Of a DNA stretch of 10,671 bases, positions 1 to 6,494 are shown one piece after another. Under the pieces are notes generated by a model that made no database searches, had not been told where the DNA came from, and saw nothing but the letters and a program-made list of their open reading frames with translations. The DNA comes from Leptolyngbya sp. SIO4C5 (lineage in GTDB: Bacteria > Cyanobacteriota > Cyanobacteriia > Phormidesmidales > Phormidesmidaceae): positions 1 to 10,671 of the forward strand of contig JAAHIC010000086.1 in the NCBI GenBank assembly GCA_010671965.1, read 5' to 3'. Both the position numbers and the translations under genes were made by a program. Every line of letters begins with the position of its first letter. Position 1 is the first letter of the stretch.

Positions 1-107
1 TAGACGACTTTGGCACAGGTCGCAATACGCTGTGTTGTTTGCAGTGGCGGGTCTTTGACGCCATCAAAATTGACCGCTCTTTTGTCTCAGGTGCTGAGGC
101 CACCTAA
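1..107 (+). pseudogene. EAL-domain fragment, inverted relative to its parent gene
   Basis: The plus strand reads 34 residues in frame from base 3 to a TAA at 105-107, with two bases of the preceding codon (xTA, probably Leu) at the edge. It begins DDFGTG and contains KIDRSFV, the loop-6 and following motifs of a cyclic-di-GMP phosphodiesterase (EAL) domain, then stops after SGAEAT. A normal EAL domain continues about 60 residues further. The minus-strand gene that starts at 1820 has an EAL domain ending exactly where this piece would begin (KELGGLST, then LDDFGTG expected), so this is best read as the missing part of that gene in flipped orientation. It has no start of its own in view and cannot act as a domain alone. 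It is either a real short inversion or an amplification/assembly fold-back at a contig end. Confidence 0.8.
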
Positions 108-1820
108 TTCTTTAATTTGACTGGCAGCTGCTCGAATCTCGCCGATAGCGATGTCAGCCATCGAGGTTTCTGTAATCTCAAAGAAGATGAAGCCAGAACT
201 AACACAATCCTGCTGGAGCACCTCTTTGAGAGCTGAAAGGAAGGCAGAGTGTCCTAAGTCATCGGTGCACAGATTGATTCCCATCTTGATTGGACGCTCT
301 AAAGAGCTCCATTTGGCTGCCTGGGCATAAGCCTTGCGCAGAACATAGCGAGAAATGACATGGATCAAGCCAGAGCGCTCAGCTAGGGGAATAAAGAAAT
401 CGGGGTATAGACAGCCATGTTCAGGATGATGCCAGCGCAGCAGGGCCTCAAAGCCGACGATGGGCATGTTTGCTTGCTGCAAATCTACAATCGGCTGATA
501 GTAGAGTACAAGTTGCTCCTCATCGATAGCTTGTCTCAGTGCCTGCTCCCAGTAATCCCGCTCGCGTATCCGAGAGAGAATAGCCTCATCAAACTGCATC
601 ACCGCAGGCATAGCGAGATTCTGCTTACGCGCTTGCTTCGCTTCGTACATAGCCGCATCTGCGCATCGAACAGCCCTTTCAGCTGAAGCACACTTCTCAA
701 CAGGTGCATAAACGCCCACAGAAGCTCCGAGTAGATATTCTTTGATGCCAATTTGAAGGGGCTGTTCGATGGCAGAAACGATACGTTGAGCAGTTGCGTT
801 GGCAACTGAAGTACCATCGTCCAAGATACGGTTCAGCAAAATGACAAACTCATCACCGCCCCATCTGATGACCTGGTCTTCAGGCCGCACAGTTGCCTGT
901 ATGCGCTGGGTTACCTCAACTAAAACAGCATCGCCAACTTTGTGCCCTGCTCTGTCATTGATGGCTTTGAACTTGTCGAGATCAATGAATAAAACGGCAT
1001 CACAGCTATCTGTTTCGATGTCGTCTAGAGCACTACGGTTCAAAGCCCCAGTCAAAGGGTCAAGGTTAGCCTGCTGTCGCAACTGGGCTTCAAGTCGCTT
1101 GTAGTCGGAGATTTCGGTGAAGGAAACGACAAAGCCATCGTTGAGCTTAGAGGCACGGTTGCGAAACCAACGATTTTGATATTCTGCGCCTGCATACTCA
1201 AACTCATCTTCGATGGGGATACCTGTCTCAGTCACCCGACAATACGCCTCGAATAAGCCGTTATCTCGATGAGACGGGACTATCTCTAGCAAGCGCTCCC
1301 CGACTAAATCATCCCGTCCCACTAACGCAACGGCAGCAGAATTGAGCAGCGTGTAGCGAAAATCGACAATCTGATTGTCGGTATCACGAATGGCTTCAAA
1401 AACCATGAGGCCATCTAAGTCAGTTTCCAGGACAGTTTGCAATAGTTGGCGTTGTGATTCTGCCTGATCGAGTTCTGCAATGACATCTTCAGCTCGCAAC
1501 TGAGCCACTTGCACTGCCCAAACAGCTCCCCAGGAGACAATAGCAATAGCCAGCTTGAGAGTGCCTTCACTCCAATAGTTCGAATGCCAGACATTCCAGG
1601 CGCTTAAGGCATGGCCCAGACCACAAAAGAGGATGAAGCCGTATGTAATGAGACGATACTTGCCTAACCAAGGCTGAGGATATTTTCTTAGAAAGACTGT
1701 GAGTTGGGCTGTGATAGCGAAGTAGGAAAGAGCGATAGCAAGGTCGGTGCTGACATGCAGTGACGTTAGCCACGGATCCCAGAAGTAGCAGGAACCGTGA
1801 GGCATAAGGGCGAAAGTCAT
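87..1820 (-). CDS. Ethylene-receptor-like membrane sensor with PAS, GGDEF and truncated EAL domains
   Basis: A 577-residue cyclic-di-GMP signalling protein. Residues 8-106 hold HGSCYFW and three membrane segments (about 22-44, 56-78, 86-106). Compared without gaps to Arabidopsis ETR1, D26, Y33, I63, C66 and H70 fall one residue after ETR1 D25, Y32, I62, C65 and H69. C65 and H69 bind the copper that holds ethylene. The ETR1 proline 36 is replaced by T37. A PAS-like domain covers about 125-238. The GGDEF domain covers about 252-405 with an intact GGDEF at 321-325 and an RxxD product-inhibition site at 312-315, so diguanylate cyclase activity is expected. The EAL domain starts near 421, with E458-A-L, N515 and E548, but stops at 577 before the DDFGTG loop, so phosphodiesterase activity should be lost if the gene is as shown. 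The missing piece lies inverted at 1-107. The ATG at 1820 has no clear ribosome site; Met6 is an alternative. Confidence 0.85.
   Translation of the reverse strand: MTFALMPHGSCYFWDPWLTSLHVSTDLAIALSYFAITAQLTVFLRKYPQPWLGKYRLITYGFILFCGLGHALSAWNVWHSNYWSEGTLKLAIAIVSWGAVWAVQVAQLRAEDVIAELDQAESQRQLLQTVLETDLDGLMVFEAIRDTDNQIVDFRYTLLNSAAVALVGRDDLVGERLLEIVPSHRDNGLFEAYCRVTETGIPIEDEFEYAGAEYQNRWFRNRASKLNDGFVVSFTEISDYKRLEAQLRQQANLDPLTGALNRSALDDIETDSCDAVLFIDLDKFKAINDRAGHKVGDAVLVEVTQRIQATVRPEDQVIRWGGDEFVILLNRILDDGTSVANATAQRIVSAIEQPLQIGIKEYLLGASVGVYAPVEKCASAERAVRCADAAMYEAKQARKQNLAMPAVMQFDEAILSRIRERDYWEQALRQAIDEEQLVLYYQPIVDLQQANMPIVGFEALLRWHHPEHGCLYPDFFIPLAERSGLIHVISRYVLRKAYAQAAKWSSLERPIKMGINLCTDDLGHSAFLSALKEVLQQDCVSSGFIFFEITETSMADIAIGEIRAAASQIKELGGLST
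89..105. other. Rearrangement junction with short inverted repeat
   Basis: AGGTGCTGAGGCCACCT has 5-bp arms AGGTG (89-93) and CACCT (101-105) around a 7-base centre. Here the minus-strand EAL coding sequence (KELGGLST then TGA at 89-87) meets the plus-strand EAL coding sequence (IDRSFVSG then TAA at 105-107). The bases are read in both directions, so the exact breakpoint is hidden within this short homology, as is usual for microhomology-mediated inversion or template switching. Confidence 0.6.
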
Positions 1821-1942
1821 AGATTCAGGGGGCTAATCTAGGTTTTTGTTAGAATCTTCCCAAAAACGAGCTTTTTTCCGAAGTCCTTCAACAGTATCAG
1901 CCATTTGCCGTAGAGGCTCTGCGACATTTAGCGGACAGACAT

Positions 1943-1950
1943 GCGATCGC
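1943..1950. repeat. HIP1 octamer, first of 21 copies
   Basis: GCGATCGC, the highly iterated palindrome of many cyanobacteria. Copies start at 1943, 2652, 2741, 2862, 3406, 3558, 3607, 3788, 3867, 5562, 6442, 6550, 6603, 7710, 7859, 8209, 8470, 8742, 9481, 9867 and 10419. They lie inside genes and between them alike. No copy lies in the GGDEF/EAL gene (1-1942), and another gap runs from 3875 to 5561. Confidence 0.95.
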
Positions 1951-2025
1951 GCCCCGTCATTTTATCTAATCTGTATGAGGCAGTTGGGTTTAGGGTTGAG
2001 TCTGAATTGCATCCAGAATTATCCC

Positions 2026-2919
2026 CTATCGAAATAGCGACTTAATATCCCGCCAGAGGGGAAGCTGCACCGAGCGGCTCTGAGGCTGGGTCAGCAGGCC
2101 ATAGCTAGGGCTAAACAGCAGCGCCAAGAAAAACAGGCTAGAGGCCACGATCACGATCGCTGGCCCCGAAGGTAAATTGACGTAATAGCTCAGGTATAGA
2201 CCGCTGACGCTAGAGACGACCCCAATCGCTGAGCCTAAAAACATAACCTGATGCAGTCTCGGCACCAGCAGATAGGCCGCTGCGCTGGGCGTAATCAGCA
2301 GTGACAGCACCAGCACCACCCCCACTGATTTCAAACTCGCCACAATTGTCAGGGCAATCAGCACCATCAGCCCAGAGTTGAGCAGGCTCACAGGTAGCCC
2401 TGCCGCCTGCGCCCCCAACCGATCAAAACTGTAAAACAGCAGCTCTTTGTAAAACAAAAATACGCACAGCAGCACCAGCGCCACAATCAGGGCTGTATCC
2501 CGCACATCTCCTAGCGTCACCCCCAGAATATTGCCAAACAGGAAGTGATTGAGGTCAATCTTGTTGTCTTTCTGAATCAGGGTGATTAGGATAATGCCGC
2601 TGGCAAAAAAGGCCGAAAACACAATGCCCATTGCCGCATCTTCTTTGACGGGCGATCGCGTGTGAATCAGCGAAATCACAACGGTACTGATTACCCCGGC
2701 CACAAACGCCCCGACGTAAATGTTGGTGCCCAGCATAAAGGCGATCGCCAATCCTGGCAGCAACGAATGGCTGATGGCATCTCCCAGCAGCGCTAGCCGC
2801 TGCACCATCAGATAGCTGCCCACCACTGAGCAAATTATCCCCACCAGCACCGCAACCACGAGCGATCGCTGCATGAAGGCGTACTGCAATGGCTCAGTCA
2901 AAGGCGCAATCCAATCCAT
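2026..2919 (-). CDS. Metal ABC transporter permease (ABC-3 family, Mn/Zn type)
   Basis: A 297-residue integral membrane protein, the usual length for the ZnuB/MntB/SitC family, forming the channel of a manganese or zinc importer in the plasma membrane. Family motifs are visible: GDAISHSLLPG (46-56), HFLFGN (125-130), DRLGAQAAGLP (167-177, probable contact with the ATPase), SVGVVLVLSLLITPSAAA (198-215) and LPSGPAIVI (249-257). There are roughly eight hydrophobic stretches and a short polar C-terminal tail. It follows the ATPase gene on the same strand after about 150 bases that contain two repeat-like palindromes, so co-transcription is likely but the spacing is unusually wide for this operon type. 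The ATG at 2919 is preceded only by a weak AAGCGAAG, and Met16 is a possible alternative. The sequence does not tell Mn from Zn. Confidence 0.9.
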   Translation of the reverse strand: MDWIAPLTEPLQYAFMQRSLVVAVLVGIICSVVGSYLMVQRLALLGDAISHSLLPGLAIAFMLGTNIYVGAFVAGVISTVVISLIHTRSPVKEDAAMGIVFSAFFASGIILITLIQKDNKIDLNHFLFGNILGVTLGDVRDTALIVALVLLCVFLFYKELLFYSFDRLGAQAAGLPVSLLNSGLMVLIALTIVASLKSVGVVLVLSLLITPSAAAYLLVPRLHQVMFLGSAIGVVSSVSGLYLSYYVNLPSGPAIVIVASSLFFLALLFSPSYGLLTQPQSRSVQLPLWRDIKSLFR

Positions 2920-2952
2920 AGGCTTCGCTTACTGTCTCAACTCTTGGCTCTT

Positions 2953-2969
2953 GGTAGGCAAGGCCTACC
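2953..2969. repeat. Palindromic intergenic repeat, hairpin 1
   Basis: GGTAGGC, loop AAG, GCCTACC: a perfect 7-bp stem. It resembles the small palindromic repeats (GTGGGC..GCCCAC and GTAGGC..GCCTAC forms followed by CCTACTGGC-like sequence) that I know to be scattered between cyanobacterial genes. It sits between the ATPase and permease genes of the importer, so it would be in their shared mRNA. Confidence 0.6.
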
Positions 2970-2996
2970 CTACTGGCACGACCGGCCCTTACCGAT

Positions 2997-3025
2997 GTTG
3001 GGTTTTGCTAGGCTCAACGCCAACC
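2997..3025. repeat. Palindromic intergenic repeat, hairpin 2
   Basis: GTTGG at 2997-3001 pairs with CCAAC at 3020-3024, with a second possible CAAC partner at 3015-3018. On the minus strand it reads GGTTGGCGTTGAGC then AAAACCCAAC, a slightly decayed form of the GTTGGGTTGAGC..AAACCCAAC repeat found between genes in many cyanobacteria. With the hairpin at 2953 it makes two different repeat types side by side in one operon spacer. Confidence 0.5.
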
Positions 3026-3069
3026 TGCAAAAGCTCCAAATTTAGCTGTGCCGCGCCACTACGGCAAAT

Positions 3070-3810
3070 CTACGCGGCCTGCGAGAAGAACTGCACCTGT
3101 CCGCCATAGGCTTTCATCATGTTTTCGGTCGTGAATACCTGCTGGCGCGGACCGTAGGCAATCAGCTCTCGGTTGAGCAGTAAAAGCTGGTCGAAATGGG
3201 TAATGGATTCGCCTAGATCGTGATTGACCACCATCACGATCTTGCCTTCGCTAGCTAATTCACCAAAGATGCGGAACAAAATAGTTTCGGTCTTCTGATC
3301 TACACCCACAAACGGTTCATCAAAGAAAAACAGATCGGCCTGCTGGGCCAAAGCGCGGGCTAAGAACACCCGCTGCTGCTGACCGCCAGACAAAGCGCCA
3401 ATCCGGCGATCGCGGAACTCACTCATGCCCACTCGCTCTAGGGCTTCAGTCGCAATCCGGCGACTTGGCACCGAAAAGCGATTGAACCAGCCGGACTGCT
3501 TCACCCGGCCCATCAGCACCACGTCCCACACCGTTGCCGGAAAAGTCCAGTCAATCTGCGATCGCTGAGGCACATAGGCCGTTTGCGCTAGCTGATCCAC
3601 CAGCAGGCGATCGCCGTAATGCACCGTCCCCATTACCACCGGAATCAGACCCAGCATGGCCTTCACCAGCGTACTTTTCCCCGCTCCATTCGGCCCAAAA
3701 ATGCCAACCAGCTGACCGGGCTGCACTGAAAAATTGATATTGCGCAGGGCTTGCAAACTGCGGTAGTTAACGCTGAGGTGATCAACAGCGATCGCGGCGC
3801 TATCGGCCAT
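3070..3810 (-). CDS. Metal ABC transporter ATP-binding protein (Mn/Zn type)
   Basis: A 246-residue cytoplasmic ATPase that powers the importer with the neighbouring permease and binding protein. Walker A GPNGAGKST is at 39-47, the Q-loop glutamine at 82, signature LSGGQ at 140-144, Walker B LFFFDEP at 160-166 with catalytic E165, and the H-loop histidine at 197 in VVNHD. All ATP-site residues are present. The segment SQIDWTFPATVWDVVLMGR after the Q-loop is typical of the ZnuC/MntA metal-importer subfamily. The frame is open upstream to an ATG at 3876, but I place the start at 3810 (MADSAAIAV) because it has GGAG nine bases before it and because family members begin just before the first beta strand; the extra 22 residues would have no counterpart. 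It is divergent from the binding-protein gene and upstream of the permease. Confidence 0.92.
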   Translation of the reverse strand: MADSAAIAVDHLSVNYRSLQALRNINFSVQPGQLVGIFGPNGAGKSTLVKAMLGLIPVVMGTVHYGDRLLVDQLAQTAYVPQRSQIDWTFPATVWDVVLMGRVKQSGWFNRFSVPSRRIATEALERVGMSEFRDRRIGALSGGQQQRVFLARALAQQADLFFFDEPFVGVDQKTETILFRIFGELASEGKIVMVVNHDLGESITHFDQLLLLNRELIAYGPRQQVFTTENMMKAYGGQVQFFSQAA

Positions 3811-3878
3811 GAGGTAAATCTCCAGAATGCTCTCAACAGGGATGCCATAGACGGCACCATTAAATAGCGATCGCAATT

Positions 3879-3931
3879 ATGAAACGATCATGAAAAGTAT
3901 TGTACTCTAAAAAAATGAAAAGATTATGAAA
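3879..3931. promoter_or_regulatory. Two pairs of ATGAAA direct repeats with 11-bp spacing in the divergent promoter
   Basis: ATGAAA occurs at 3879, 3890, 3915 and 3926. Within each pair the spacing is 11 bp, about one helical turn. OmpR/PhoB-family response regulators typically bind such direct repeats. The repeats fill most of the 135 bases between the divergent ATPase (start 3810) and binding-protein (start 3946) genes. In Synechocystis the Mn importer operon mntCAB is repressed by the ManS/ManR two-component system, and ManR is an OmpR-type regulator, so a ManR-like operator is a reasonable inference. I see no Fur/Zur-type inverted repeat here. Confidence 0.45.
3900..3927 (+). promoter_or_regulatory. 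Possible sigma-70-type promoter of the binding-protein gene
   Basis: TTGTAC (3900-3905) and GATTAT (3922-3927) are separated by 16 bases; matches to consensus are 3 of 6 and 4 of 6. This leaves only 18 bases to the ATG at 3946. The -10 element would overlap the second ATGAAA pair, which suits repression. Weak evidence. Confidence 0.2.
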
Positions 3932-3945
3932 GCGAGTTACAGTTC

Positions 3946-4893
3946 ATGCGAGCATTCACTCATTGGGTCGCGGCTGGTTTAATAGCCAGCCTCATCGGTC
4001 TAGGCGGCTGTCAGTCATCAGGGGAAGAGTCAGCCGATGATCGGCCCGATGTCGTCTCCACCAGCACCATGATTACCGACTGGACGGCCCGGATTGGCGC
4101 TGATGAAATTGATTTAGTCGGCATTTTGGAGCCGGGGGCCGATCCCCATATCTACGAGCCTGTGCCGGCGGACAGCATCGCCTTTGAAGAGGCGGAACTG
4201 ATTCTCTACAACGGCTACAACCTAGAGCCAAACTTGATCAAGATTATGAACGCCGCCGGCATTGGGGCTAAAAAGGTTGCGGTGGGCGAAGTGGTCACAC
4301 CGCTAGACTTTGACTACCAGGGTCGCACTGTCCCCGATCCGCATGTTTGGGGCAGCGCCGCCAATGTAATTCAAATGGTGGAGATTATTCGAGATGAGCT
4401 GATTCAGCTTTCCCCCGCAGACGAAGCCATCTTTACTGAAAATGCTGCCGCTCTGATTGCCGAACTGCAGCAGCTCGACCAGTGGATCGCGGCTCAGATC
4501 CAAACCATTCCCGCCGCTCAGCGCCAGCTCATTACGACCCACGATGCCTTTCAGTATTACACCGATGCCTACGGCCTAGAAGTAGCAGGCACCCTCATTG
4601 GCATCAGCACCGAAGAACAGCCCAGCGCCCGCACCGTGCAGCAGCTCGCAGAGTCTATTAGGCAGCAGGGCGTGCCTGCCATCTTTGCTGAAACTACTAT
4701 CAACCCTCAGCTCATCACCACGGTCGCCGCCGAAGCCGGGGTCAAACTGGCCCCCACCGAACTCTATTCCGACTCTATTGGCGCTTCCGGCAGCGACGGT
4801 GACACCTACATCAAAATGATGGTGTCTAACACGCGGGCGATCGTGGAAAATCTGGGTGGGACTTACAGCCCGTTTCCAGCCACCTCACCCTAG
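3946..4893 (+). CDS. Metal-binding lipoprotein of a Mn/Zn ABC importer (TroA/MntA/ZnuA family)
   Basis: A 315-residue periplasmic substrate-binding protein. The first 21 residues form a signal peptide ending in lipobox LGGC, with C22 to be lipidated and anchored in the membrane. The family metal ligands can be read: H68 in DPHIYEP, H133 in PDPHVW, H199 in TTHDAF and D276 in LYSDS. The first three share positions with Treponema TroA (H68, H133, H199). ISTEEQPSAR (220-229) and IFAETTINP (246-254) are also typical. There is no His-rich loop of the ZnuA kind before the second ligand, which leans towards Mn; however the Synechocystis MntC has Glu at the third position, so metal choice stays open. 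It diverges from the ATPase gene, and its TAG stop overlaps the glgA stop from the other strand. The ribosome site is weak (GCGAG, about 11 bases upstream). Confidence 0.93.
   Translation: MRAFTHWVAAGLIASLIGLGGCQSSGEESADDRPDVVSTSTMITDWTARIGADEIDLVGILEPGADPHIYEPVPADSIAFEEAELILYNGYNLEPNLIKIMNAAGIGAKKVAVGEVVTPLDFDYQGRTVPDPHVWGSAANVIQMVEIIRDELIQLSPADEAIFTENAAALIAELQQLDQWIAAQIQTIPAAQRQLITTHDAFQYYTDAYGLEVAGTLIGISTEEQPSARTVQQLAESIRQQGVPAIFAETTINPQLITTVAAEAGVKLAPTELYSDSIGASGSDGDTYIKMMVSNTRAIVENLGGTYSPFPATSP
4890..4893. other. CTAG palindrome serving as stop codon on both strands
   Basis: TAG at 4891-4893 ends the plus-strand binding-protein gene and TAG on the minus strand (4892-4890) ends glgA. The genes overlap by three bases and there is no spacer for a terminator, so each transcript must end inside or beyond the other gene. 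Confidence 0.95.
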
Positions 4894-6359
4894 GCGCGGA
4901 TATGCTCGTAAACGCCTACATACTGCTTGGCAGGGTTATGCCAGGTATAGTCATACGCCATGCCCTGCAGCGCTAGCTGGCGGAAAAGCTCGGGGTTTTG
5001 GTCGTAGAGATCTAGGGAGCGGCCTAAGCCTGACTCTAGCGCCGTGTAGTCAGACTCATAGAACACAAAGCCGTTACGTTCTGCCTGGGCGTGATTTTGG
5101 TCGTAGTCCCAGTCAAAGACGGTATTGATCAAACCTCCCACACCCCGTACAACAGGCACTGTGCCGTACTGCAGGCCGATCATCTGGGTCAGACCGCAAG
5201 GCTCGTAGTTGCTGGGCACCACAATGATGTCAGCCGCCGCGTAGATTAGGTGGGCCAGTTCCTCGTTGAAGCTTAGCTCCAGGTGGCAGTCTGGATTTTC
5301 GTTAAGGAAGTTCTTTTCGTGCCAGAACCAATCGTTGATGCCCGGTTCTGTAGCCGATCCCAGCAGCACAAACTGCGCTTCTCGTTTCAGGGCGTAGTAC
5401 AGGGCGTGATGGACTAAGTGCACCCCTTTCTGCTGATCTAACCGACCGATAAAGGCAATTAGGGGCTTGTCAGCCTCTTTCATCAGCAGTTGTTCCCGCA
5501 ATGCCTTCTTGTTGAGAATTTTGTCTTCAAAGCTGTCTCGATCGTAGTGGAAGGGGGTATAGCGATCGCTGTCGGGGTTCCAAATCGTATCGTCGATGCC
5601 GTTGAGAATGCCGCCAAACTTGTAGTGATGGGCGTCAAGCGTGGGCTGTAAGCCGCAGCCAATAGGGCTAAAGCGAGCTTCCCAGGCGTGATGCGGTGAG
5701 ACGGTATTGACGTGATTGGAGTAGACAATGCCCCCTTTCATGAAGTTGATGGCATCGTGATTGTTGTCCCGCAGCTTGTCAAGGCGGTAGTAATAGTCGT
5801 CGCGGTTAAGTCCTGTTGCCCGCAGCACCTCCGGCCCGCAAACGCCCTGATGCTTAAAGTTGTGAATGGTATAGCACACCCGCTGGTCACCCATGCCGTG
5901 CCAGCCGTACATCTCGAACAGCATCACCGGGATTAGGCCCGTCTGCCAGTCGTGGCAGTGAATAATATCCGGGCGCTTGTTAGAGCGCAGCAAAAACTCC
6001 AGCGCGGCCTTGCTGAAGAAGGCAAAGCGCATTGGGTCATCCGGTGCGCCGTAGTAAATGCCTCGGTTGAAGAAATTGTCGCCAGAATGGGGCTGAATAA
6101 AGAAGCACAGCCGCCCATGTACCCAGCCGCAGAAGACCGAGCAGTGAATCGCGCCGCCATACCAAGGCACCGATAGATCGCGGTAAGCGTCATGCATCCC
6201 CCAAACATGGTCGTAGCGCATGTTGTCGTACATCGGCAGAATCAGCTCGACGCAGTGGCCCTGACTGTCTAGCTCGCGGCTAAGGCCGTAAACCACATCG
6301 CCTAACCCCCCGGCTTTAATCACCGGGGCACATTCGGAGGCAATCTGCACAATGTACAT
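4890..6359 (-). CDS. glgA: Glycogen synthase, GlgA2-type (GT5)
   Basis: A 489-residue cytoplasmic enzyme that transfers glucose from ADP-glucose to the end of alpha-1,4-glucan chains. It is a full-length GT-B fold protein. KAGGLG at 15-20 binds ADP-glucose (K15), with H166 in TIHN, R306 and K311 in GRLDQQKG, and E386 in NYEPCGLTQ as the conserved C-terminal-domain glutamate. Cyanobacteria carry two synthases; the opening YIVQIASECAPVIKAGGLGD, together with VPWYGGAIHCSVFCGWVHGR and the NFMKGGIVYSN segment, recalls the GlgA2 form (Synechocystis sll1393 type) rather than GlgA1. The start at 6359 is supported by GGGAGAA about six bases upstream. It lies downstream of trpS on the same strand, separated by 135 bases with a long hairpin, so it probably has its own promoter. 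Its stop overlaps that of the convergent binding-protein gene. Confidence 0.96.
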   Translation of the reverse strand: MYIVQIASECAPVIKAGGLGDVVYGLSRELDSQGHCVELILPMYDNMRYDHVWGMHDAYRDLSVPWYGGAIHCSVFCGWVHGRLCFFIQPHSGDNFFNRGIYYGAPDDPMRFAFFSKAALEFLLRSNKRPDIIHCHDWQTGLIPVMLFEMYGWHGMGDQRVCYTIHNFKHQGVCGPEVLRATGLNRDDYYYRLDKLRDNNHDAINFMKGGIVYSNHVNTVSPHHAWEARFSPIGCGLQPTLDAHHYKFGGILNGIDDTIWNPDSDRYTPFHYDRDSFEDKILNKKALREQLLMKEADKPLIAFIGRLDQQKGVHLVHHALYYALKREAQFVLLGSATEPGINDWFWHEKNFLNENPDCHLELSFNEELAHLIYAAADIIVVPSNYEPCGLTQMIGLQYGTVPVVRGVGGLINTVFDWDYDQNHAQAERNGFVFYESDYTALESGLGRSLDLYDQNPELFRQLALQGMAYDYTWHNPAKQYVGVYEHIRA

Positions 6360-6377
6360 GGCTTCTCCCTGCTTAAT

Positions 6378-6391
6378 ATAAGTTCACTTAT
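6378..6391. promoter_or_regulatory. Palindrome in the glgA leader, possible operator
   Basis: ATAAGTTCACTTAT has perfect 6-bp arms (ATAAGT/ACTTAT) around two bases. It lies 19-32 bases upstream of the glgA start, in the A+T-rich stretch where a -10 region (minus-strand CATAAT or TATATT) would be. No matching -35 could be settled. Confidence 0.3.
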
Positions 6392-6435
6392 TATGTCTAC
6401 ATTCAAATAGAGGACTGGACATCTGACAAGAGCAG

Positions 6436-6482
6436 GGTATTGCGATCGCGGTTAGAAAAACTTATAACGCGATTGCAATACC
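6436..6482 (-). terminator. Long hairpin after trpS, possible terminator or repeat
   Basis: GGTATTGC (6436-6443) pairs with GCAATACC (6475-6482). After one G/T position the stem continues with ATCGC/GCGAT and, past a bulged G, GTTA/TAAC, around an A+T-rich loop. The 5' arm contains a HIP1 octamer and the 3' arm a one-base variant of it. It starts 12 bases beyond the trpS stop. There is no T-run on either strand, so it may instead be a mobile palindromic repeat or an mRNA 3'-end stabiliser. Confidence 0.4.
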
Positions 6483-6494
6483 GATCCCGCCTGA

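Noticed and set aside
1833..1904. A 23-codon minus-strand frame (starting MADTVEGLRKKAR) just upstream of the GGDEF/EAL gene
   Set aside because: The composition is protein-like, but there is no ribosome site, it is very short, and no family is recognisable. It could be a leader peptide or the remnant of a longer gene.
1846..2037. A 63-codon plus-strand frame in the spacer and the end of the permease gene
   Set aside because: Low-quality composition, no ribosome site, and it overlaps the permease gene antisense.
3811..3876. 22-residue N-terminal extension of the metal ATPase
   Set aside because: The ATG at 3810 has a GGAG site and matches the family start; the extension would also consume most of the promoter spacer.
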